The notes under the pieces are model-generated. The model was not told the DNA's origin and did no database searches. It saw only the letters and a program-made list of their open reading frames with translations. A program made the position numbers and the translations under genes. DNA of 64,000 bases from Condylostoma magnum. Its lineage: Eukaryota > Ciliophora > Heterotrichea > Heterotrichida > Condylostomatidae. Shown here piece by piece: positions 24,601-34,739 of this stretch (position 1 is its first letter; every line of letters begins with the position of its first letter). The DNA lies in contig CAKKTI010000016.1 of assembly GCA_920105805.1 (NCBI GenBank), positions 34,482 to 98,481 of the forward strand. The letters are read 5' to 3'.

Positions 24601-25704
24601 ATGGGCTAAAGCTAGAGTTGCTGCAAACGTTAGTAAGATGAACAATTTAAATAATACTTTTTTAGAAGAGTTACATGATAAAGCGAACAAAAATCAATAT
24701 TAGATTTTGATTTAATTGAGGATCTTGAAGGAAAGCTATTTTAAGGGGAATTACATACATTTGATTCGTTTGAATAGTCGGTGAATTACTCGGAAATATA
24801 CCAAATTTAAGATATATAAGTAGATGAAGCCTAATAAGAAAAGCTATATCGATATACAAATTATTAAGAATTTTTCTATATTATGTATGATTAGGCAAAA
24901 GCAAGCCCGCTAGGCTATGAAATGTAATAAGCTGTCAAGTAGAGTAAAGGCAAATTTAAAACTTTTAATATAGATTAAAAAGCTAGCTAAATTTAAGTTC
25001 ACATCAATAATATCAAAATAGTTATTAATGGGAATAGTTATAATATTCATATCATAGAAAGATGTGAAGAATGCTTATAAAGAATAGCCAAATAATACAA
25101 TATATCTACCAAATTTTACCATGTAAGATGCAATAACTGCAATTTTAGACAAATTGATTCTTAAACAAGCCAAATTATACTAAACTAAGCTATCACTATA
25201 TAAAAATAAGCAACCTTAGGCTAGAAAGTATCTTAAAATTCCTCAAAAGTGCAACATTCAAATGAGGATTGAAGCACTACTTATAAGGAAACTATCAGCA
25301 AGTTTTGTTTGCCATAATTAGGATAAACTACAATTGAATACCCTTTAATTGTAGAAAAACCTTAGGCAATTATGTAATATCCTCCTATTTTAAATATGGG
25401 AATACCTCAGATAGGATAGTAAGAAACGATTGCAGAGTCTGAATAAAATGTAAAGCAAAAGATGAGAAGTTGCTTATGATGTGATTAAAGTAATCACCAA
25501 TTTAACTATACTTGTTAGGATTAATGTCTATGCGATAAATGTACTCAAGAACTACTAATAAACGACTCATTTTAAGGAAAATGCCCAATATGCAATAATT
25601 TTTTGAATGAGGAGGCATTAAATGTTTAGTTATTAATTACTTAGAATAATGATATCAGAAAAGAATCTTTCCTGTTACAAAATAATCTTGTCTTACTCTA
25701 CTAG
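24601..25704 (+). CDS. C-terminal RING-finger protein, possible membrane-anchored E3 ligase
   Basis: A 367-residue protein beginning MGQSQSCCK, a good N-myristoylation/palmitoylation start. The central part is Gln/Asn-rich without a known fold and includes two CxxC pairs (RCEEC, RCNNC) near residues 160-185. The C-terminus has a compact RING/C3HC4 finger: CLWC, CQDQCLCDKC, GKCPICN, with UGA as Trp. Such fingers recruit E2 enzymes. Placement resembles MAPL/LRSAM-type proteins with a terminal RING. The upstream 251 bases show no confident gene. The stop is TAG at 25702, with a TAA two codons later. Confidence 0.7.
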
Positions 25705-25752
25705 TTATAATACATTGTAAAATTAGTTAGCTACATATTTTCTTCCTTTATT

Positions 25753-26754
25753 TTAAAATGTTTTACTTAAGTTATTTTCCTCTAATTAGTCATGAAATAG
25801 CTCATGTTAAGTACTGTCTTCTTTAATATCAATTCAATCATTATCTAATAGATCAATTTCCTCAACTGTACTATGATGATCAATTATACTATTCTCATTT
25901 TCAATAACACTTTCTTATTATTTCTATTGATTAAATCTATTTTCTAGTTAACCATAGTCTATTAGTACCTTTTATAGTTGCATATTTATATTATTAAACA
26001 AAGGCTATACAAATAATTCCTTGTAGTTCAAATTCTCAGTTTAGTTAGATTCGTAATTTAGTTAGTACACCTTTTCTTAATTTATCTTACATTATAAATT
26101 CCTGTCAATCTTTCACTTATATTTCTTAGATTAGTTATTTTCTATATACTCTAAATTTAAATCTTCCATTGGGCCAATACTACAAATATCTAAATTATCT
26201 GTTTATACATCTTCAGCAATAGAATTTCTGATGTCTTCTAAAAAGTTATCAGCAAAATCAAACAACTCTGTATTCCTATAGCTCTAGTTTCCGGAAGTAA
26301 TTTAATTTTCCTATAAAGTAATACTATTCATACTAGCAATTTGTCTAGGAATCTCAATACTCCCATCTAAACTAGTAAATAGTGTCCTAGGAGTTAAATT
26401 CAAATCTATGATAGTCATATTAGTCTATCCCTTACTCAAACTTAAATTCGCCTGTTTATGATTCGTAGCAATTTATGAATTAATTGCCTTAAATCTTCCT
26501 TAAACATTATTGTAAAATAAATCTAAATCCTATACTAATATTTCCGCTTTTCTACAATAAATTTTGATAATTCCATACATAAACTTGGAAACAATTTACA
26601 AATTCAAAGTTTTACTCTCCCTTATCAACTTTTTCACGGAGTCTTACACATGATGTTTTAACAAAGTTCCTCTAGTCAACTTATTTCCCCAATGTGCTGA
26701 AGTTCATGCCTGATTTAATTATTTGTTGTTAGATAGAATCTAAGTTATACTCAT
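25753..26754 (-). CDS. Cohesin kleisin, REC8/RAD21-like N-terminal domain protein
   Basis: A 333-residue protein. Residues 15-90 match the kleisin N-terminal domain: AWTSAHWGNKLTRGTLLKH, then LMYGIIKIY-like FMYGIIKIYCRKAEILVQD, as in RAD21/SCC1/REC8, which binds SMC3. The rest is acidic, Asn/Ser-rich linker. No C-terminal winged helix for SMC1 binding is recognisable, and the protein is shorter than most kleisins. It could be a meiosis-type REC8 with a diverged tail. The start ATGA overlaps a TGA in the frame of the upstream coiled-coil gene on the same strand. The stop is TAA at 25753-25755. Confidence 0.75.
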
Positions 26755-26786
26755 AGGGCTAATTAATTTAATCTTAAATATTTATA

Positions 26787-27899
26787 CTAATAATTAGAAA
26801 GAACTTTTTGCAAGGAGCTTTGAAGTTGTTGTATTTCAAGATCAAGTGAACTTATTTCTGCTTGTAAGTTTCTCTCACTGCTTCTTGAGTTTTATGTATC
26901 AAATCTATAGTTTTACCTTTGATATCGATTAGGTGAGCTTAATTTATCGCTTTCTGGACTAAAACTAAACTACTAGCTGGCTTTTGAAGGCGAAGCAGTA
27001 TTATACTCCTTAGAAGGACTAGTACTGGCGAAGGAACTTATTACTTCTTTTAAATGCTCAATAACATGACTTTATTCACTAAGAGTTGATTATAATGTGG
27101 AAATATGCTCATTTAGTACTTTCTTTTCATCTTATAGCAGTTGTATCTTCCCTTCTTAATCATGTAATAGGTTTTTTAGATTACTGTCATTTTCTAGCTC
27201 ATTTAAACGATCCCGTAAGGACTGTGTCTAGCTTCTCATTTCTTATAATGCCTTTTTATACTTTTCAACTTCCTTTTCTTTGGTTTTCAGTACTTCTAAC
27301 TCCAGTTTTAGCTTGTAGTTTTCCTCTTCTAAATAATTTGAGCTTGGCTCTTATATATCAGAAGTGTTACTGCATACCAAGGTTAAAACTTACTCAATAC
27401 AGTTAGAAATTTCAGCTAGATTTTTAGTAATAACTGATTTTTGACTTAGACTATGACCTTAATCGAGTAAAGTCTTTGCATGGTTTGCCAGGATTCTATT
27501 ACAGCGCTTCAGTAGCCTTTTAGTATTACTTGCCCTGTATTTCAGTAACTTTTCTATTTATGCCAAAGAGTTTTATAATGTAAATAAATTTTCCTTTTTA
27601 GGTGTACCAAATTCATATTGTAGTTTTTGATTCTCTTATTAAAGTCTGTCGTATTAGTCTCTTAGTTTAGATAATTCGTTTTATGATATAGTCATTTAGG
27701 CTTTTGCTTTTTTTAGTTTATTATCTGCTGATTTTAGTTAATTGTATTCCTCCTTTGTAAGTGTTATTTAGCGATCATTCATTGCACGCTCGTCTAGCAT
27801 TCGTACTAATATAGAATCATCATCTTTTCTACCTTTTGAGGAACTTCTTCGTCGCTTTTTAGAAGTAGAGCGCCTTCTAGCTCTTGTTTCTCGTTTCAT
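26787..27899 (-). CDS. Coiled-coil protein with basic N-terminus
   Basis: A 370-residue protein. Residues 1-30 are Arg/Lys/Ser-rich and could be a nuclear or microtubule-binding tail. Residues 45-100, 195-290 and 330-365 show strong heptads of Leu with Glu/Lys/Gln, indicating extended coiled coils. A Ser/Pro-rich hinge lies near residue 300. No family is recognised. TAG at 26787-26789 is taken as the stop, and the kleisin gene starts 32 bases later on the same strand. A cytoskeletal or basal-body role is common for such proteins in ciliates but is not shown here. Confidence 0.68.
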
Positions 27900-28219
27900 A
27901 TTTTTAAATTAAGAATTTTTGTATAGGAGTTAATAGTGTTTTGATGCTTTAAATAGGATTATAAGGGATTGTAATATGATGGAAGATAGTTATGTTGAAA
28001 TATTGATGATTTAATTATGCAACTGTTTCAAATCGTCTTGTATATCTTTTGTATTATTGCTATCTTTTATTATGATTTTAGTGCTTTAATCACTCAAAAT
28101 AATGAATAGATTTCTTTAACACAAGCCAATATTATAATTGACATTAATATCCCTATACAAAGTCACTTAACTTCTTTAATAATCATTATACAATCTCCAA
28201 TCAATTAATTTATAATAAA
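27900..28219. promoter_or_regulatory. Divergent intergenic region upstream of thiolase
   Basis: A 320-base AT-rich gap between two divergently transcribed genes, so it should contain both promoters. All six frames are open and give I/K/N/Q-rich readings, and none has a convincing domain. No tRNA or repeat is seen. Confidence 0.4.
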
Positions 28220-29419
28220 ATGAGTAGATCAATCCAGCGACTTTCTACAATCCAACAACATCTATTATCCTAAGATGAAGTTGTGATAGTAGCTTCAGGT
28301 AGGTCTCCAATTCTCTAATTTAACTCAGGCTTTAAACAAACAACCCTAGTAGATCTATCAGCTCAAACTTTACAGAAAGTTCTTTAAAAGCATAATATTT
28401 CCCCTGATACCATAACTCATCTATACCTAAGCTCAGCTCTTACATCCGGCGCAGGGTTTACCCCTACAAAGCGAGTAGCCATACAAGCTGGACTACAGGA
28501 CAGCACAGTCTGCCAACATCTTAACAAAGTGTGTGCCTCTGGATTAAAAGCAGTGTCAGCAGGAGTTCAGGAAATCATTTTTGGACATGCTGATACTGTA
28601 GCTATCGTAGGCGCTGAAGTAATGTCAAAAGTACCTTATTTCATGAAGAAGTCTAAGCAAGGATTTAAAAAGGGAGACTAAGTGTTAATAGATGGTATAT
28701 TTAACGACGGACTAATTGATGGAATTGACTAGGAGCTAATGGGAAGTTTAGCCGATGAAGTTGCTATATAAAATCAGGTATTAAAGGATGATCTGGATTA
28801 ATTTTCTTATGAAAGTCATAGAAAGGCTAGAGAAGCCTAGTAAAGGGGAAGTTTTGATACTGAAATTGTACCGATTTAAATAGGGGATAAGGAGTATGCA
28901 TCAGATGAGTTAAATGAGATTTCCACAAGTAATAAGCCTATCTTTAGAAAAGACGGTATTATTACTAAACTACATGCATCATCAATGGCAGATGGAGCTG
29001 CTGTTATTATACTAACTAAGAAGTCTATTGCATTGCAAAACAACTGGCCAATATTAGGATATCCTGTAAGTTGGGCAGATGCTGAAGTATCAGGACGGCA
29101 GTTTGTACTATCGCCTGCACCTTCTATACAAAAAGCTTTAGATTTAATAGATTTACCATTAAGAAATATTGACTACTTTGAAATAAACGAGGCTTTTGCT
29201 AATGCTGGAGTATAAAATGCTCGCATGCTTTAAATTGATTAGAGTAAAATTAATTTGAATGGAGGTGCTATTGCAATAGGACATCCTTTAGGTTGCTCTG
29301 GGGTTAGAATATTGGTTAGTTTACTTACTGTGTTAAGAGAGAACAGTGGAGATTATGGAGTAGCCACGGCTTGCAATGGAGGAGGGGGAGGAAGCACTGT
29401 GGTAATAAAGAGGACTTAA
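28220..29419 (+). CDS. Acetyl-CoA C-acetyltransferase (thiolase)
   Basis: A 399-residue thiolase of normal length. The acyl-accepting Cys105 lies in NKVCASGLKA. NEAFA, GHPLGCSG with the active-site His, and the C-terminal CNGGGG with the second catalytic Cys are all present. The enzyme condenses or cleaves acetyl-CoA and acetoacetyl-CoA in fatty-acid, ketone-body or mevalonate metabolism. The N-terminal 15 residues (SRSIQRLST) are basic and Ser-rich and could target mitochondria. It ends in TAA-TAG. No TGA occurs in frame before the next gene, which lies in the same frame, so TAA/TAG must terminate here. Confidence 0.94.
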
Positions 29420-29488
29420 TAGTTTGATAATTCCATTTTGCTCATTATTCCTGTATACTAAGTATTTACATATAAAAATAGCCTTAAA

Positions 29489-31264
29489 ATGCTGAGTTTT
29501 CTATCTCGAAATCTTTCCTCTTTTCGTAGTAACTATTTCACAATATCTCTAGTAGGACAGCCAAATGTAGGCAAATCAACGCTTTTTAACAGATTTGTTG
29601 GCAATGGTACTTCTTTAGTGCACAATATTCCAGGATTAACTCGAGATAGAATTGAAGGAACAGCTTAATTATTTGGAGTTAAACTGAAATTCATTGATAC
29701 TGCAGGTTGAAATCCAATCAACACTTAAAACCAGAAGGAAATTATACAGAAGATGAAAGAATAAACTACTAATGCATTGCTTAATACAAATTTAGTACTG
29801 TTTCTACTAGACTCAAGATCAGGAATTTCACTAGCAGATATTGAACTTGCAAACTGACTCAAATAAAACCTAATACTAAAGGATAAGTTAAAGAAAGAGG
29901 ATATAATCCTGGTTGCAAATAAAGCAGAATCTAATCTAATTGACGATCTAACAAATGAGGTATATAACATAGATTTAGGTGATCCTCTGTACATATCTGC
30001 TATGCATGGAGACGGGATGGGAGACCTATATGAAAGAATTCACGAGAAAATACCAAATTAGTACCTAATAGACCATAGATAGATAGTAATGAAGAGAAGA
30101 TAGAGATTCGAGGAGTATAGATCTCGTATTTATTCAGAACTATAAGAATTGGAGGCAAGAGAAGGGCTCAATTTTCAACTCAAAGATTGACTACAAGATT
30201 TCAATAAGTACAATGACCCTAATATGAGTGACTGGGATTCAGACAACGATATTGATATATCATAATCTGTTTAAATCCACACAAAATCTTATGGAACCGG
30301 AGTTTCTTTAGATAATGCTAAATATAGCAAGCCTATAAAGGTTTCTATTATAGGTAGGCCAAACGCCGGGAAATCCACCTTAATAAATGCTCTTTTAAAA
30401 GAAAATAGAGTTATAGTTGATGATACACCAGGAACTACAAGAGACGCTGTTACTATTGATTATATACATAAAGGGAGAAAAATAAGTATAGTGGATACGG
30501 CTGGATTGTATAAAAAGCAAAAAGAAATTATATCGAAATTATCTGCCACTGCAGTATAAAAGTCTATTAAGTATTCACATGTTGTAATAGTTCTGCATGA
30601 TATATCAGGAAAATTGAATAACTCAGAAATGATTCTATGTAGAAAAATCGCAGATGAGGGTAGAGCTATAATTTTTGTTGGTAATAAATGGGACTAAGTT
30701 CCTACTAAGTGAAAGCCTAAAGTAAACAATATTGTTACATCGTCTCTGAATAGAAAACTAGATGTAAAAAATCTGCCAACTTTCTTCATAAGTGCAAGAG
30801 ATGGCTTTAATACCAAAAGAATGCTGGATATTGTAATAGAGACTTATAAAAAGTGAAATTAGAGAATATCCACTGGACTCTTAAACAGATGGCTGAATGA
30901 ATTCAAAAAAGTGCAAAACATGCCAAGCTCAGGGGGCAAAAGGCTAAGTATAAAGTTCTTACAGCAAATAAAATCAAGGCCTCCTACCTTCTATTTACTA
31001 GTTAACGATAAGAAGGTCATTACAGATAACTACTTCAAAAACTTTACTAATTCCCTTTGCAAAGAATTCGACTTTGAAGGAATTCCAATCAGAGTGATTA
31101 TAAGAGACAGTTTCCGCTAGGAATTAAAGGAGGAAAAGGAGGAGAAGAAGAGCAAAAAGCTGAGAAAGGTTAAAGATGAAGAGATTATTATAAACATCAA
31201 ATAACAATCATCCCGGGAAGCTATCACAAAAATAATTAAAGAGACTCAAGATAAATATGGATAG
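29489..31264 (+). CDS. EngA/Der-like tandem GTPase, probably mitochondrial
   Basis: A 591-residue protein with two Era-type GTPase domains in tandem and a KH-like C-terminal domain, the EngA/Der arrangement. G1 motifs are GQPNVGKST (residues 23-31) and GRPNAGKST (about 290). DTAG occurs twice, NKAE and NKWD are the G4 motifs, and the [10 protein letters not shown] strand marks the KH domain. Der acts in large-ribosomal-subunit assembly in bacteria and organelles. The N-terminus is Ser/Arg/Phe-rich, fitting mitochondrial import. An insert of about 80 residues separates the GTPases. The stop is probably TAG 31262, inside the next gene's first codons. An earlier TAA at 31202 is also possible and would remove that overlap. 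Confidence 0.87.
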
Positions 31265-32342
31265 CAGTTTACCTAAATACTACTTAAATATTAATGTTTA
31301 AAATTCAAATGAACATAGTAATTATAATCAACTGAAGATTGAGTGGAGAGATTAGTCTGTATACAGAGTCACCCGTAAAATTGGTAGAGGTAAATACTCT
31401 GATGTTTTTGAAGGATTTAATTAAGCTAGTAACATTCCATGTGTTGTAAAAATACTTAAACCAGTCAAAAAGCGTAAAATATTCAGAGAGGTTAAAATTC
31501 TACAGAATCTTCAAGGTGGTCCTAATATAATTGGCCTTTTAGATCTTGTTAGAGACCCAGTTTCAAAAACACCCTCACTTATATTTGAGCATGTAGAGGC
31601 AAATGACTACAAACAGCTTTTTCCAACTTTAAGTGATTTTGATATTAGGTACTATATCTTTTAACTTCTGAGAGCACTTGATTATGCACATAGTTAAGGA
31701 ATAATCCATAGGGACGTAAAACCATAAAATTTAGTAATCGATCACTCACAGAGGAAACTAAGGCTAATTGATTGAGGACTAGCAGAGTTTTACTTTCCGC
31801 GTAGAGAGTACAATGTAAGAGTAGCTAGTAGATATTACAAAGGGCCGGAATTACTGGTAGATTAGCAGTTTTACCACTATTCATTAGACATGTGGAGCTT
31901 AGGCACAATGCTTGCCACGATGGTAAATTGTAGACAGCTTTTTAGAAAGGATCCTTTCTTTTTTGGATAAGATAATCAAGACTAACTTGTCAAAATTGCG
32001 AAGATTTTAGGTACAGATGAGCTTATGGTGTATCTTTAGAAGTATAATTTGACTTTAGATTAGAGTTTTGAAGGGTTTTTGGGAAGGTATCCAAAGGTAC
32101 CCTGGCAAAAATACATTTCTAGGGAGAATCAAGCAATTGCTAATAGTGAAGCAATTGATTTTCTGAATAAGTGTTTGATTTATGACCATGATTTAAGAAT
32201 AACACCGAAAGATGCTATGGAACATCCGTATATCCAGCCTGCTTACAGTCTGTTCTAAAGTGTGTAAAGTGGATAGAATCCTTATAGTTAAGGCACCCCT
32301 GAGTATGAAACAGCATCTATTCTATTAAGTAGCAATAATTAG
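31257..32342 (+). CDS. CSNK2A: Casein kinase 2 catalytic subunit alpha
   Basis: A 361-residue Ser/Thr kinase of CK2 alpha type. It has the glycine loop [12 protein letters not shown], the lysine-rich VKKRKIFRE stretch, HRDVKPQN, the CK2-specific DWG in place of DFG (LIDWGLAEFY, with Trp encoded by UGA), [12 protein letters not shown] and [10 protein letters not shown]2 phosphorylates acidic Ser/Thr sites in many nuclear and cytoplasmic proteins. The family usually has His where KPQN has Gln, and that Gln is a UAA. The stop is the first TAG (32340) after the tail, and further TAG/TAA codons follow. A longer tail would approach the importin alpha gene. Confidence 0.94.
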
Positions 32343-32481
32343 TTAATATGTTAGTAAACTAAACAAAATTAAAGTTATAAGGCTGAAAGTTAAGCAGATT
32401 TTGATTGTCTTGATTCTCTTCATAGTAAGTTTCTAGCAGTTTGGTGCTCAAACATGCTAAATAAGAGTTTTAGTTGCTGCT

Positions 32482-33957
32482 TCAAAATTCTAAAATAAAT
32501 TTTCCGTTTAAATCGTTGAATGTTTAGGGAAATTATCCTTAATCAAAGCCTTATGTATATTTATGTTCAAGTTCTGTATCAAAAATGTACTAAAGGCAAG
32601 TTAAATACCTTTAGATTACCTCTGTGTTTCTAAGATAACTCAAGGATTATGATATTAGTTATAATAATCCCAGTTATACAAGCTTTTCTATTACTTTATA
32701 CTTAGAATCTTTTATTAAGTTTAATATAACATAACTTCTTTCCTATTATAGTACAGACTCAGTGAAATTATTAGAGTCTAGTATTAAATCAATTATTGGA
32801 TGATTGATCAGTTAAAGTTTTATTGAAGAACTTTCGGAAACTGCAATATTACTAAGACTGAATAATATGATTCTATTAAGTTAACTACTGTCATGATTTA
32901 AAGAGTATCTAAAGTTGTTTAAGATTTCAGAGCCAAGTAGTGTTTTTATTTAACTATCGTCAAGTAATGTTAAACTCATTATTAATGTTAAAGAATATTG
33001 CTTTATTTTGTGATTCTCAGATAGGATATTTTGGATAATTTGATCACTCATTCCTTTTTTGAATACTTTTATTCTATGATTCTAACTTTATCCGATTATT
33101 TAAGACAAAATATAGTACACTCCAGCTATTATGCTACTGTTTTAACTCAATATATACTTCAAGCAGCAGTTGAATAAATCATTGATGTATTTTTAAAGAA
33201 TATGAGTTCTATTAGTAACTATTTACTCTAAAACTTAAAATAAGGCTATAGTTAGTCGTTGATTTAAGGATTCTTTATTTAATTTGTTGATTACTGTACA
33301 AAATATATCAGATTAATCCAGCTTAAGACTTCTGAAATTTCAACTTATTAGCTAAACTAGCAATTTTACACAAGTTAAAACATTATCATTATGCTGCGTG
33401 TTTAACTAGTTTAATAATGGTTATAAAATTCCTTTTTCTATTAGAACAATACTTAATGTTGGATTCCATATTAAAAATTGAGTTAAAATCTTCATAGCTT
33501 AATTAGAAATCTATATATCTAAATTTTGTATGTTTTTTATTATAAAAATGACTAATTCCTACGATTTAGTAAGTTATAATTAAACAAACCTGTCTTATCC
33601 TATAAGATTGTTCAGTGTTCTAAGGTAACTATCTTATACTCCTTAATATTCCACCATGCTTATTATCTCAATAATCTTTGTTAGCAATATATCAACTGTT
33701 ATTAAACCTTAATTCTGAAAAAAGGGTATTAAATTTTCGTCTATCAAAGACAAATCAAATTACTAAGTTTTTGACTATATTTCATCTTAGCTCAAATTTC
33801 TATATTAATGAAATAAATCCTATCTTTACTATTTCCGTAATTATACAATAAATTCTTATCGTCTTTGCTTTTAGTTAAAAGAATCAAACTACTAAAAAAA
33901 GTTCTTATTTCTACTCTAAAATCTTTAAATTTTGGTATCACCCGCGTTCTGCATCAT
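32482..33957 (-). CDS. Importin subunit alpha (karyopherin alpha)
   Basis: A 491-residue protein starting MM. An importin-beta-binding domain covers residues 8-50 (FDSFNQKQRRQEFIVQLRKQ), followed by about ten armadillo repeats with W/N pairs (LIWNPTL, ILFSLSNIA) and a C-terminal LNGKFILEF tail. It links nuclear localisation signals to importin beta. The stop is TGA at 32482-32484. The 140-base gap to CK2 alpha has no gene. The start lies only 9 bp from the divergent RBR gene's ATG. Several Trp are UGA. The length is slightly short of the usual 520-540 residues. Confidence 0.87.
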
Positions 33958-33966
33958 ATTTATAAA
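33958..33966. promoter_or_regulatory. 9-bp divergent intergenic spacer
   Basis: The spacer atttataaa is all that separates the start codons of importin alpha (-) and the RBR gene (+). It contains TATAAA on the + strand. If both ATGs are right, transcription of each gene must start inside or next to the other's coding region. Confidence 0.5.
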
Positions 33967-34695
33967 ATGGATTGCTGTATTTGTATAATGTAAACTGATA
34001 GTAATATGAATTTATGCAAAGAGCATATCCTTTGCATAAATTGCTTATCTTTATACTTAGAAAATATGATAATGAGCTCTATGTTATAAATAAACTGTCC
34101 AATGACCAATTGTTAGTTAGAATACACTGAATAATGGATTAGATCCTAAATCACTGATGACTTGAACTAAAAGTTTACTAGATTTTAAATGATAAATAAT
34201 GTAATGTAAAATCCCGGAGTTCAGTTTTGCCAGATGCCAGAGTGTTTAGGAGTTGTTAGCTAGGAAACCTTGCAATGTGAGAAATGTAGTTAGCAATACT
34301 GTATCTAATGTAAGGAAATCAAGCTATAAAATCACATTTGCTAAAAAAGAGATATAGATGGTATAAACTGTACTAAATGCAACACTTTTCTATAGAAGGA
34401 GCTAGGATGTAATAGGGTAAAATGCCTTATATGCTAACATGAAATGTGCTACTTATGCAGAGATGAGTACCATGTTTATCATCATCATCCCTATAATATT
34501 CTAGGGTGCCCGGGATGAAAAAAGCAGAACTATAACAGGACTAATAGGCAGTATTGGAAAATCAAACTAAGAAGGTGAATTTTTGTAGCATTAGCATACT
34601 AGCTAGCTCCATTGATTCTGGTATTATCACCTTTGTACTAAAAACAGTTCCCAATCATTAAAGACTGTATAAAATTAAGCACTTTACTCCCATAG
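33967..34695 (+). CDS. RBR-type E3 ubiquitin ligase with C-terminal hydrophobic anchor
   Basis: A protein of about 242 residues. RING1 starts at residue 3 (CCICI, C and H ligands, CPMTNC), the IBR lies at about 85-125 (CQMPEC, CEKC, CIQC), and RING2 at 133-165 (CTKC, ELGCNRVKC, CYLC) is followed by H and GCPGW. The Cys of ELGCN sits where RBR ligases form the thioester with ubiquitin, so it may be active. Residues 195-220 are hydrophobic and could anchor it in a membrane. In-frame TAG/TAA codons cluster at 34693, 34708, 34720 and 34726. The first is used, and the next gene begins at 34740. Confidence 0.8.
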
Positions 34696-34739
34696 TTAAA
34701 TAATGTTTAAATACCTGTGTAAATGTAGTTCTTATATAA

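Noticed and set aside
28000-28180. Small gene in the gap upstream of thiolase
   Set aside because: Readable frames exist on both strands with equal plausibility, no domain and no good start. Open frames are expected by chance under this code.
32343-32481. Continuation of CK2 alpha to the importin alpha stop
   Set aside because: Possible by frame, but several TAG/TAA lie directly after the normal CK2 tail and the extension has no family match.
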